The notes: generated by a model not told the origin, from the letters alone. 9,948 nt of DNA from Proteobacteria bacterium UBA2996 (GCA_002346525.1 DDZY01000029.1:1-9948), one strand, 5' to 3'. Shown: positions 1 through 7,215, counted from the stretch's first letter. Translations and numbers: made by a program.

Positions 1-1
1 C

Positions 2-583
2 CACGATCTTAAAGAGATGCGGGCACAGCCCGATCAGCGGTACTACGAGGACCTCTTTTCAAGATGCAGTCACATGATGCTGACCCTGGCTCGCATGCCG
101 CAGATTGTGATCGCCCGCGTTCAGGGGATGGCCACTGCCGCGGGTTGCCAGCTCGTCGCCAATGCGGACCTGGCAGTCGCCGTGGATACCGCGCGATTTG
201 CAGTGTCCGGTATTAACCTTGGACTTTTCTGTTCTACCCCCAGCGTTCCCTTAAGCCGTGCGGTGTCGCGCAAGCGGGCCTTTGAGATGCTGACCACCGG
301 CGAATTTATTGATGCCCACACGGCCGAGGAATATGGGCTCGTGAACCATGTGGTCTCTCCCGAACAACTGGACAATACCGTCGATGCACTCGCCCGGAAT
401 ATTGCGGGCAAGCCGGCTGACTCCCTGCGCGTGGGTAAAGCACTCTTCTACCGACAATTGAACATGCCTCTGTCCGAGGCCTACCAGGCCGCCGGCCAGG
501 CCATGGCCGACAACATGCTTTTTCCCGATACCCAGGAAGGCATCGACGCGTTTATTGAAAAACGGGATCCGCACTGGAAATAG
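2..583 (+). CDS. ECHDC3-like enoyl-CoA hydratase/isomerase family protein (5' end outside window)
   Basis: The open frame runs in from the window edge with no stop, so this is the C-terminal ~193 residues of a crotonase-fold protein. Members are usually about 260 residues, so roughly 65 N-terminal residues lie outside. The ATG at 17 is internal: the codons before it read HDLKE, the usual crotonase stretch before this methionine. The oxyanion-hole segment is GMATAAGCQL (in-window residues 42-51), followed by ANADLAVA. A second signature is GLFCSTPSV (74-82). Both closely resemble the ECHDC3 branch known from mitochondria and proteobacteria. The two glutamates that catalyse hydration in classical enoyl-CoA hydratase are not seen: the first position reads Gln50 and the second lies in the serine/threonine-rich stretch. 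It probably binds an acyl-CoA, but classical hydratase activity is doubtful. Its stop lies 4 bases from the comM stop, which converges on it. The family call is firm; the substrate is unknown. Confidence 0.9.
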   Translation, partial: HDLKEMRAQPDQRYYEDLFSRCSHMMLTLARMPQIVIARVQGMATAAGCQLVANADLAVAVDTARFAVSGINLGLFCSTPSVPLSRAVSRKRAFEMLTTGEFIDAHTAEEYGLVNHVVSPEQLDNTVDALARNIAGKPADSLRVGKALFYRQLNMPLSEAYQAAGQAMADNMLFPDTQEGIDAFIEKRDPHWK

Positions 584-587
584 ATCC

Positions 588-2120
588 CTAATTCGGCTGT
601 CCCGGGGCTGCGCCGTCAGGCGGGCGGTACTGAAGTGCTTCGGCAATGTGCTCTTCCCTTAGGGTTGCGGTATTTTCAAGGTCGGCGATTGTCCGTGCCA
701 CTTTCAAAATCCGGTGATGCCCGCGCAGTGAGATTCCCAACTGTCGTACCGCTTCTTCAAGAAACCGCCGGGACGCCTCATCTAATGGCGCCGCAAGACC
801 CAATTCTTTATGTGTGAGGTACGCATTGATATTCCCTGCGCGGGCTAGCTGCCGCTCGCGTGCGCTGTGGACACGGCGTTTCACTTGCGCAGAACTTTGT
901 ATGGGTAACCGGCGCGCTTGCAGCGCAACGGGGTCGACGGACTGCAACCTGACGTGAAGGTCCACTCGGTCTACCAAGGGTCCCGACAGCCGGCCCTGGT
1001 AGCGCCTCACCTGTTCACTCGTACATCTGCACCGACCGGAACGGTCGCCGTTGTATCCACAGGGGCACGGGTTCATTGCGCTCACCCACTGAAACCGGCT
1101 GGGATAGCGGACGGTCCGCTCCGCACGCGCAATGCTGACCGATCCTGATTCCAACGGTTCACGCAGCTGATCAAGAGCGTGGCGGGAAAACTCTGTTAGT
1201 TCGTCCAGGAACAGCACGCCATTGTGCGCGAGCGAGATCTCTCCGGGACCGACCCGGGCGCCTCCCCCGATTAATGCCACCGCAGACGCACTATGGTGGG
1301 GCGCACGAAAAGGTCGGCGCTGCCAATGCTGACTGTCAAAGCCAAGGTGTGACACCGAATAAACCGCCGCGGTGGCAAGTGCTTCACTCGGCGACATATC
1401 CGGCAGGATACCGGCAAGCCGCTCGGCCAGCATGGTTTTGCCGCAGCCGGGAGGCCCCACCATCAACAAGGAGTGACCTCCGGCGGCTGCAATCTCAAGC
1501 GACCGTACCCCAAAGGGCTGCCCACAGACATCGCCAAGATCGACCTCGGCACAACGGCCCTCTGGCTGCACTGATCTTTGGCCCCCCGTTTGCTCTGCAA
1601 TCAGGGCGCTGCCTGAAAGATGCGCTGCGGCCTGAATCAGGCTGTCAGTTCCCAATAGGCTTGCACCCTCAACCAGGCTTGCTTCGGCGCAGTTCGTCTC
1701 TGGCAGCATGACGGTGTGACCCGCTTCATGCGCTGCAATTACCGAAGGCAGCGCTCCCGTAACGGACCGCAGTTCTCCCCCGAGACCCAGTTCGCCGAGG
1801 TATTCTCCCGGCAGATCCGTTACCGCGGGTTTGATTTGACCGGAGGCGGCCAGGATACCGAGTGCAATCGGCAGGTCAAAGCGGCCGCCGTGCTTCGGAA
1901 TATCGGCGGGCGCAAGATTCACGGTAATCCTGCGAGCGGGAAAATCAAAGCCGGAATTGATCAGCGCACTGCGTACGCGTTCCCGGCTTTCCCGGACCGC
2001 GGCCTCAGGAAGGCCGACAATGGTGAATGAGGGCAGACCGCCGGAAAGGTGAATTTCTACCCAAACAGGCGGAGCATCGAGACCGCTAGGCGCCCGACTC
2101 CGAAGTCTCGCGAGGGACAT
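588..2120 (-). CDS. comM: ComM/YifB-type AAA+ ATPase (Mg-chelatase-like helicase)
   Basis: This is a complete 510-residue protein, the usual YifB/ComM length. ComM is known as a hexameric helicase that drives branch migration while transformed DNA is integrated, and the family also occurs in bacteria not known to be competent. Domains in order are an N-terminal ChlI-like domain (about 20-140, with VGLPEAAVRESRERV and VNLAPAD), a Mg-chelatase AAA+ core (about 195-395) and a Mg-chelatase C-terminal domain (about 405-500). Walker A is GPPGCGKT (222-229) and Walker B is VLFLDE (302-307). A cysteine cluster NPCPCGYNGDRSGRCRC (350-366) has Cys352, 354, 364 and 366, typical of the family and perhaps metal-binding. 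The ATG at 2120 is supported by AAGGAG at 2129-2134 (minus strand), 8 bases upstream. It lies 47 bases after ubiK in the same direction, so co-transcription is likely. No truncation or missing motif is seen. Confidence 0.96.
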   Translation of the reverse strand: MSLARLRSRAPSGLDAPPVWVEIHLSGGLPSFTIVGLPEAAVRESRERVRSALINSGFDFPARRITVNLAPADIPKHGGRFDLPIALGILAASGQIKPAVTDLPGEYLGELGLGGELRSVTGALPSVIAAHEAGHTVMLPETNCAEASLVEGASLLGTDSLIQAAAHLSGSALIAEQTGGQRSVQPEGRCAEVDLGDVCGQPFGVRSLEIAAAGGHSLLMVGPPGCGKTMLAERLAGILPDMSPSEALATAAVYSVSHLGFDSQHWQRRPFRAPHHSASAVALIGGGARVGPGEISLAHNGVLFLDELTEFSRHALDQLREPLESGSVSIARAERTVRYPSRFQWVSAMNPCPCGYNGDRSGRCRCTSEQVRRYQGRLSGPLVDRVDLHVRLQSVDPVALQARRLPIQSSAQVKRRVHSARERQLARAGNINAYLTHKELGLAAPLDEASRRFLEEAVRQLGISLRGHHRILKVARTIADLENTATLREEHIAEALQYRPPDGAAPGQPN

Positions 2121-2128
2121 GTTGACAG

Positions 2129-2134
2129 CTCCTT
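2129..2134 (-). promoter_or_regulatory. Shine-Dalgarno site of comM
   Basis: AAGGAG on the minus strand with an 8-base spacer to the ATG at 2118-2120. It is the clearest ribosome binding site in the window and fixes the comM start. Most other genes here have weak or no recognisable sites. Confidence 0.8.
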
Positions 2135-2167
2135 GTCATGATTTCCCAATCCGTGGGATGAAAACGG

Positions 2168-2413
2168 CTAAGGATCAGCGCTGCGCTTCAGCGCATCCTC
2201 AAGCTCGGTAACCCGCTGCTGCAGTGCTTCCAGCTGGCTTCGGGTCCTTGCCAGCACTTTTTCCTGAACCTCCAGTTCTTCCCGGGTGACGAGATCCATC
2301 TTCTCAAGAGAAGACTGGACCATGGCGCGAACATTCTTCTTGACGTCATCGGCCAGATCGACGGGCAATACTTCTCCCAGGGATTCCGCAATCTTTTTGA
2401 AAGGTACCGTCAT
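2168..2413 (-). CDS. ubiK: Ubiquinone biosynthesis accessory factor UbiK (BMFP family)
   Basis: This is a small 81-residue protein of the UbiK/YqiC family (membrane fusogenic protein family). UbiK is known to assist the UbiJ-associated ubiquinone biosynthesis complex for aerobic ubiquinone formation. The N-terminal part (about 1-38) is an amphipathic helix region. It is followed by the family signature DLVTREELEVQ near residue 40 and a predicted C-terminal coiled coil (about 43-77, with LARTRSQLEALQQRVTELE). The frame stays open upstream to 2590. I chose the ATG at 2411-2413 because the family starts at about this point and the longer version would run through the nitrogen-control sites. No good Shine-Dalgarno lies close to this ATG; a GGAGGGAG stretch about 19 bases away is too far. 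comM follows after 47 bases. In Pseudomonas-like genomes ubiK stands divergent to glnK-amtB, and the same arrangement is partly preserved here. Confidence 0.9.
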   Translation of the reverse strand: MTVPFKKIAESLGEVLPVDLADDVKKNVRAMVQSSLEKMDLVTREELEVQEKVLARTRSQLEALQQRVTELEDALKRSADP

Positions 2414-2442
2414 ATTCCGGGTTTGCTGGATGCTCTCCCTCC

Positions 2443-2448
2443 ATTCTA
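2443..2448 (-). promoter_or_regulatory. Possible -10 element for ubiK-comM
   Basis: The minus strand reads TAGAAT here (5 of 6 to the sigma-70 -10 consensus), about 30 bases upstream of the ubiK ATG. No convincing -35 hexamer is seen 16-18 bases further upstream, so this is a weak call. If it is used, the leader would be about 20-25 nucleotides and the promoter would lie next to the NtrC-like site at 2472-2490. Confidence 0.25.
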
Positions 2449-2471
2449 ACAGCCCCGACACCAGTCGCGTG

Positions 2472-2490
2472 GTGCTCCCCTTGAGTGCAA
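2472..2490 (+). promoter_or_regulatory. NtrC (NRI)-like enhancer site, distal
   Basis: An imperfect palindrome reads TGCTCC-N5-AGTGCA within 2473-2489, against the NtrC consensus TGCACY-N5-RGTGCA. The right arm is perfect and the left arm has one mismatch (T for A). Its centre (2481) lies about 126 bases upstream of the start point predicted from the sigma-54 element. That is where NtrC dimers normally bind to activate nitrogen-starvation promoters. The binding role is inferred from position and consensus. Confidence 0.6.
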
Positions 2491-2502
2491 ATTCTCGTAC
2501 CG

Positions 2503-2521
2503 TTGCCACTTGACGGTGCGG
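2503..2521 (+). promoter_or_regulatory. NtrC (NRI)-like enhancer site, proximal
   Basis: TTGCCAC-N5-GGTGCGG resembles the palindrome TTGCACC-N5-GGTGCAA. The core of the right arm (GGTGC) is perfect; the left arm has two substitutions. Its centre at 2512 is 31 bases, about three helical turns, from the distal site, and about 95 bases upstream of the predicted start. The spacing resembles the paired NtrC sites of E. coli glnA (about 32 bases apart). Taken alone this would be a weak match; the paired geometry raises confidence. Confidence 0.5.
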
Positions 2522-2580
2522 TGTACTGACGAGTTTGCGCAAGACCCGGCAAATGACCCCGTAGAAACTGTTTTTAAAGT

Positions 2581-2596
2581 TGGCACGCAATTTGCT
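2581..2596 (+). promoter_or_regulatory. Sigma-54 (RpoN) promoter, -24/-12 element
   Basis: TGGCACG-N4-TTGCT is an exact match to the consensus TGGCACG-N4-TTGCW. The invariant GG (2582-2583) and GC (2594-2595) are separated by 10 bases. The predicted transcription start is near 2607. Such promoters typically drive glnK-amtB in proteobacteria and need NtrC-ATPase activation from upstream sites, which are present at 2472-2521. The element faces the amt fragment. Only 8 bases separate the predicted start point from the first possible start codon (GTG 2615), far less than a normal leader. Confidence 0.85.
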
Positions 2597-2599
2597 TGA

Positions 2600-3094
2600 A
2601 GAAACGCGGCAGCCGTGAGTGGAGTGGTTGCCGCCCTACTTGCGGCAAGATTCATTCTTGGTCGTGCCGATCTCACCATGGTGCTAAACGGCGCTTTGGC
2701 AGGGCTCGTCGCGATCACGGCAGAGCCGTTAACGCCCTCCCCTCTCGCGGCAATGATGATTGGAGCGGTTGGAGGGGTGATCGCGGTCTTTTCCGTGCTG
2801 GGGCTCGACCGGCTGAGCATTGATGACCCCGTTGGGGCCATCTCGGTTCACGGTACCGTTGGGTTCTGGGGTCTGCTGGCGGTGCCCGTCACCAACTCTG
2901 ATGCACCATTTTCCTCTCAACTCATCGGTGCGGGGGTCATCTTTGGCTTTGGGTTTGTAGCGAGTATCGCGACGTGGGCCATCATCAGGGCGGCAGGAGG
3001 GCTTCGCGTCACCGAAGAAGATGAGTACCGGGGCATTGACGTTGCCGAGTGCGGGCTTGAGACGTACCCGGAATTCACATCCGGCACAAAATAG
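2600..3094 (+). pseudogene. amt: Ammonium transporter (Amt family), 3' fragment lacking the first half or more
   Basis: Only about 165 codons remain of a channel normally about 400-450 residues long. An in-frame TGA at 2597-2599 closes the frame; the first possible start is GTG 2615, giving 159 residues with no recognisable ribosome binding site. The retained part carries the Amt segment LNGALAGLVAITAEPL (25-40), the loop DDPVGAISVHGTVGFWG with His79, and a last membrane helix (about 101-127). His79 is equivalent to the second of the twin pore histidines of AmtB. A cytoplasmic tail RVTEEDEYRGIDVAECGLETYPEF follows. About four hydrophobic segments are left of eleven. The first pore histidine, the signal region and most of the ammonium-recruitment site are gone, so transport is not expected. 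glnK, which normally precedes amt and encodes the PII protein that gates it, is also absent. The remaining frame has no stop or frameshift, so the loss is recent, the fragment is maintained, or the assembly is collapsed here. Confidence 0.85.
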
Positions 3095-3133
3095 CCTTGT
3101 TGCTGTTTGAATAGGCCCGGCCGACATCCAAAT

Positions 3134-3161
3134 GACAACGCCCTGGTTTAGGGGCGTTGTC
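3134..3161. terminator. Bidirectional hairpin between converging amt and surA
   Basis: A perfect 10-bp inverted repeat, GACAACGCCC and GGGCGTTGTC, surrounds an 8-base loop (3144-3151). It lies between the 3' ends of amt (plus) and surA (minus), the expected place for a shared terminator. No strong U-run follows on either strand, so it may act as a weak intrinsic terminator or a 3'-end stabiliser. The right arm ends on the last base of the surA stop codon. Confidence 0.65.
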
Positions 3162-4522
3162 TAGTCTCCCGGTTTGACTCGATAGCGAATAAATGCCTCT
3201 TCGCGCAGGGACTGTACCCACTGCTCGAAGGCCTCTTCGGTCTTGCGCCCATTGATGATTCGTTCTGCCTGGCGCCGACGCAAGGTATTGCCTACATCTT
3301 TCTCCCGTTCCCCGGTAATCTGAGCAATATGCCAACCGGCGGCAGTCTGAAAGACGGGGCTGACCTCGTTGACCGCCAAAGGATCGAGCACCTGCTGAAA
3401 CTCCCCGGGCAATTCTCCGGGACTTAGCCAGCCGAGATTTCCACCGAGTGCCCGGGTATTGGCATCTTCTGATTGCAGTCTGGCGACTGCGCCGAAATCC
3501 TCGCCCGCAACAATCCGCTTCCGAATTCGTTCAAGACGCACTCTCAACTGTCGATCAGGCAGGAGCGCGCTTGCCCTGATCAGGATGTGCCGCACCTCCT
3601 GTTGCAGCACCACCATCTCTTGCTGAGACTTACGTCCGAACACTTTCAGGAGATGCCACCCGTTGGCGCTCTTAAAAATGGGTGACAACCCTCCGGCGGG
3701 TACGTCTTCTACCGCGTCAAGAAAAAGTTTCGGTAGCTGTCCGGTGGTCCTGACCCCCAGCATCCCTCCTTCTGACGCCTTGTTGCCGTCTGAATACCGC
3801 TTTGCCGCTTCGGCAAACGCGAGACCATTGACAATCTCCTGCCGAATCTCCTCAAGCCGGATACCTGCATCCGAGACGTCCGCTGGTGAAGCATCCGAAG
3901 GCAACTTCAGCAGGATGTGCGCAAGATCAAGTTCAAGAGAATCGGGTTTTTCCTCTTGCGGATTTTGTGCCAGATAGTCATCGATCTCCTGCTCGCTGAC
4001 GCCAATTTGCCGACGGATCTGCCGCTCAATCAGCTTCCGGATCGTCAGTTGTTTGCGCAGATCTGTCTCATAGTCCTCGATCGCCACACCTGCACCGGCG
4101 ATCGCGGCCCGCAACTGGGGCGGGGTCAATCGATTCTGTCGCGCGATCGTCATCAACGCATAAGCGACTTCCCGGTCATCGGCAAGAATCGAACTCCGCG
4201 CCGCCACCTCCAACAGAAGCGTATCGACGATCAGCTCTTCCAGCACGCCTGAGGCCAAAACATCACGTGGGGGCAGGGGCTGGCCAGCGGACCGCAACTC
4301 CATCTCCGCAAGGGAAATCTCCCTGGCGAGATCGGCTTCAGTGATGACGCCCTCATTGACGACGACCATGACACGGTTAAGCGATTGATCGGCTTCTACG
4401 CCTGAACAAAGCCCCGCCGCAAAGACCCCCGCAGCCAGCACATGACTCATTCGGCGCACTGCGCCAACCGCGAACGATTGGAATGCGTGCCTTAAATCTG
4501 CCAAGACGCTGGCTAGTCCCAC
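3161..4522 (-). CDS. surA: Periplasmic chaperone and peptidyl-prolyl isomerase SurA
   Basis: SurA escorts unfolded outer-membrane proteins, including LptD, through the periplasm to the BAM complex. In the 453-residue version, the SurA N-terminal chaperone domain spans about 47-185. Two parvulin-type isomerase domains follow (about 198-297, with LDLAHILLKL; and about 309-406, with VRHILIRA and GGNLGWLSPGELP). A C-terminal helix that packs on the N-domain covers about 410-450. The start is uncertain. GTG 4522 overlaps the lptD stop by 10 bases, suggesting coupling, but gives a long stretch before the signal peptide. GTG 4459 gives a tidy signal peptide beginning MRRMSH and ending GVEA before DQSLN. 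ATG 4450 gives the usual family length (429) but no basic n-region. None has a clear Shine-Dalgarno. It follows lptD directly, the standard gammaproteobacterial order, but pdxA and rsmA do not follow it here. Confidence 0.95.
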   Translation of the reverse strand: MGLASVLADLRHAFQSFAVGAVRRMSHVLAAGVFAAGLCSGVEADQSLNRVMVVVNEGVITEADLAREISLAEMELRSAGQPLPPRDVLASGVLEELIVDTLLLEVAARSSILADDREVAYALMTIARQNRLTPPQLRAAIAGAGVAIEDYETDLRKQLTIRKLIERQIRRQIGVSEQEIDDYLAQNPQEEKPDSLELDLAHILLKLPSDASPADVSDAGIRLEEIRQEIVNGLAFAEAAKRYSDGNKASEGGMLGVRTTGQLPKLFLDAVEDVPAGGLSPIFKSANGWHLLKVFGRKSQQEMVVLQQEVRHILIRASALLPDRQLRVRLERIRKRIVAGEDFGAVARLQSEDANTRALGGNLGWLSPGELPGEFQQVLDPLAVNEVSPVFQTAAGWHIAQITGEREKDVGNTLRRRQAERIINGRKTEEAFEQWVQSLREEAFIRYRVKPGD

Positions 4523-7125
4523 GCAGGGGCAGTCGTTGTGATACCGGCCGCTAGCTGATCACTGGAAATTCGTCCCAGACTCTTGAGACTGAAGGTAGCC
4601 AAAAACTGGACGCCCCCTTCGTCCTCATCTTCACTCGGGCGATCCTCAAGAGCAACCTGCAGCGCCCAGCAACAGGCATCGTAGCCCAGGCTGACCCGGG
4701 TATAGGAGCCGTGATCGTCATCATCGGACTGACCGATGAGTGCGGCGGCACCCAGTTGCCAACGCGGCGCCAGCGGCCACGTCAGATCCAGTTCGAGATT
4801 GCTCTGGGTCTCTTCCCAACGATAAGACGCCCCAAATACACGGCGAAAATCCGGGCTGTAACGACCACCCAGACGCCAACTCCCGATCTCGCTCTCCTCC
4901 CAGTTCCAGTTGGCGAATCCGTTAGTGCTGATGTGCTGATTGACATGAAAAGTAGCGTCAGCCAGCAAGGGTGAGAAATCGCTAGAGTCAGCACCGGCAC
5001 CATCCAGCGTGACCTCGCGGTCGGCAAGATAGATCTGCTGGGCGAACTGCCAGCTGAGCAAGTCCTCTCCGGAGTCTTCCGCATAGGTTTCACTGGACAG
5101 TCCTAATGTGAAACCCTGAAAGTTCTGAATCCGATCTGAACCCCAGAAACCCTCATCTAAAAAAGCATCGGCAATGTTGTCAAATCCCACGGAACCTGAG
5201 TCAAACGCCGGCAAATCATCCTGATCTTCATAAGGCACGTAATGGTACGCCAGACTCGGCACCAGGGTCTGTGTATGATCGCTACCCATCCATGTCACAT
5301 CGCGCTCAAGAAACAATTTTGAGTCGACCTCCAGAAGATAGATGCCTCGAGTTGGGTTGGAGGGCTTATTCTTTGGCTGATTCTCAACACTGTAGGCGGT
5401 ATAGGCATATGTCAGTTTGGGTGTGACCTCGCCGTAGGTCCGTTGCATAGGGAAAGCCAATGTAGCCTCGTTGTCCCACCTCAAACCAGTGGTCTTACGA
5501 GAAGAGACATGACCGAAATTCACCAACTCCGTATCGTACTCTGGCCTTATAGAAAAACGGGTGACATTATCACGCAGATACTCTCCTGCAGACTCGTAAT
5601 TTAGTTGAAATTCCTTTTCCCAAGTTACCTTAATTTGTGGAAGTTCACTATAGGGCTCATCCTCTTCGGAGACGCGACTGTCCAGGGTCTGGTATGCCGT
5701 GGCCTCAGCATTGATCTGAAAATTTTCATCCTCAACGAAGATATCCATCGGATCAATGGAAAGCTCTACCCGCTGGGGAATGTGGGATGCGCTACTGACC
5801 TGCAGATTGTCCGACAGGTCATCCAGATAGGCTTGGTCCGACACCTCACCAATATCCGCACCGAACGAGAAAGTCGAATCATCCACCCATAGCCTCTGGC
5901 TATGTTCATAACTCCAGCCGTACCGGCTGGAGCCAAACTTGCTGTCATCCGGCATATATTCGGCCCGAACAATACCGCTGAAGTCGCCGCTGGTGGTTTC
6001 GCCCATATAACGGTACTCCCCGGATCCCAGCAGACCGCGGGCGGCCATGTAACGCCCGGCAAATGTGGCGTCACGCTCAGGAGCGATATTCCAGTAGTAG
6101 GGTACCTCGAGATTGAAACCCCAATTCTCCCCGTAGCCAATAGTAGGAAACAGCAACCCGCTTTTGCGTTCATCGGTAATCGGAAAGCTGAGCCTCGGCA
6201 CATAGGCAATCGGCACCCCATGGAACTTGAGTTTTAAATGCTCACCCATGCCTATTCCCGAGGCATGATCTAAAGTGATCTCACTGGCCTCAATCAACAC
6301 CGAGTCGTCACCCGCCACGCACCGAGAATAGACAACATCCTGCAAACGCTCGCGATCGTGCCCATCCAGATAAAGTGTGCTGGCTGTGGCCCGTGCCTTG
6401 GCTCGCGCCACAAGCGGTTCTTCTAACTCAGAGGAAATATCAGAGTCGGCCGCCGTTTCTGAGTTCTCGAAATCGAGCCGAAGAACCTCCCCCGTTGGCA
6501 GTCGAATCACATCCGACGCTGTCATCGTGGGGTCCTGTATGCTCCGCGGGCCTTTTATGCTCCCCGCCCCGCCGGCCGTGGCGATCGTAAAACCTGATCG
6601 ATCATAGGTCGCGTTGGAGAAATCCACTACCTTGCGCTTAGGGATAGGATCTCGACGCGCAAACTGTACCGTGACATCGCGCGCGCTCCCGATTCGCGTT
6701 TCCATCTCAAGCGTCAGGCCCTCAGCTGTAATGCGATCACCGTTTTCCGAGTAAAGGATCACGTTCGTTGCCTCAAGGGAGAGGGTTCGCTTGTCGAAAC
6801 GGATTTCATCCGCATAGATACCGCGCGCACCCTGGGTCGCGAGCGCACTCCCTTTCAGCTCCAACTGCTCTGGAGAAGGAATATCCAGCTGGTCTGCTTC
6901 GAGATTAATCGGCAACCGGGACGGATCTTGCGAGACATACAGGAGGAGCTCTTCAGGGATGTCAATGGGATCAGCGGGGCAGGTTTCTTCATCAGCAAAG
7001 CGTACCGGCGCATTGGCGACGGCAACGGCTGAGCCCATCAGCCCGGACACCGCCAGTAGTGCCGCAACACCACGACCCAATATTCTGGAACAAATGCGGG
7101 GAGCGGCCAAAAGGTGTGATCTCAT
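4513..7125 (-). CDS. lptD: LPS-assembly outer-membrane protein LptD
   Basis: LptD forms the outer-membrane barrel that, plugged by the lipoprotein LptE, inserts lipopolysaccharide into the outer leaflet. The frame is open from a GTG at 7197 (894 residues). I prefer the ATG at 7125 (870 residues) because it gives a normal signal peptide ending near SAVAVANA, and the GTG would lie only about 12 bases after the likely transcription start. Numbered from the GTG, the mature N-terminus carries Cys73. A periplasmic beta-jellyroll related to LptA follows (about 100-300, with ENGDRITAEGLTLE). A large C-terminal 26-strand-type barrel occupies the rest. Cys293 and the adjacent pair Cys842-Cys843 in DACCWAL match the four conserved cysteines whose non-consecutive disulfides are needed for LptD function. 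An acidic, low-complexity stretch (about 244-262) within the N-terminal domain may be an insertion. surA follows immediately. Confidence 0.96.
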   Translation of the reverse strand: MRSHLLAAPRICSRILGRGVAALLAVSGLMGSAVAVANAPVRFADEETCPADPIDIPEELLLYVSQDPSRLPINLEADQLDIPSPEQLELKGSALATQGARGIYADEIRFDKRTLSLEATNVILYSENGDRITAEGLTLEMETRIGSARDVTVQFARRDPIPKRKVVDFSNATYDRSGFTIATAGGAGSIKGPRSIQDPTMTASDVIRLPTGEVLRLDFENSETAADSDISSELEEPLVARAKARATASTLYLDGHDRERLQDVVYSRCVAGDDSVLIEASEITLDHASGIGMGEHLKLKFHGVPIAYVPRLSFPITDERKSGLLFPTIGYGENWGFNLEVPYYWNIAPERDATFAGRYMAARGLLGSGEYRYMGETTSGDFSGIVRAEYMPDDSKFGSSRYGWSYEHSQRLWVDDSTFSFGADIGEVSDQAYLDDLSDNLQVSSASHIPQRVELSIDPMDIFVEDENFQINAEATAYQTLDSRVSEEDEPYSELPQIKVTWEKEFQLNYESAGEYLRDNVTRFSIRPEYDTELVNFGHVSSRKTTGLRWDNEATLAFPMQRTYGEVTPKLTYAYTAYSVENQPKNKPSNPTRGIYLLEVDSKLFLERDVTWMGSDHTQTLVPSLAYHYVPYEDQDDLPAFDSGSVGFDNIADAFLDEGFWGSDRIQNFQGFTLGLSSETYAEDSGEDLLSWQFAQQIYLADREVTLDGAGADSSDFSPLLADATFHVNQHISTNGFANWNWEESEIGSWRLGGRYSPDFRRVFGASYRWEETQSNLELDLTWPLAPRWQLGAAALIGQSDDDDHGSYTRVSLGYDACCWALQVALEDRPSEDEDEGGVQFLATFSLKSLGRISSDQLAAGITTTAPAWD

Positions 7126-7215
7126 TCGCAAAATTCTAATGGCGGCATAAATCAACAGGATTCGTGGGCAATTTTTTGATACGCAATGTCGCGGCACCAG
7201 TTAATCCGAAACAGT

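Noticed and set aside
918..2030. Several plus-strand frames opposite comM
   Set aside because: They are antisense shadows of the GC-rich comM gene; their translations resemble no known family.
2121..2167. Hairpin between ubiK and comM (TCCCA/TGGGA)
   Set aside because: A five-pair stem with no U-run is too weak to call; the two genes probably form one transcript.
2430..2440. GGAGGGAG purine run upstream of ubiK as its ribosome binding site
   Set aside because: It is about 19 bases from the ATG, and no alternative start codon lies at a proper distance in frame.
2414..2590. Upstream extension of ubiK to 140 residues
   Set aside because: The extra 59 codons would run through both NtrC-like sites, and the family begins at MTVPFKKIAE. 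The open frame is chance.
2596..2823. 75-codon plus-strand frame starting at TTG 2596
   Set aside because: It overlaps the amt fragment in another frame and resembles no protein; the Amt frame clearly carries the homology.
5605..6237. Plus-strand open frames opposite lptD
   Set aside because: They are low-complexity shadows of a long minus-strand gene with clear LptD homology and have no start signals.
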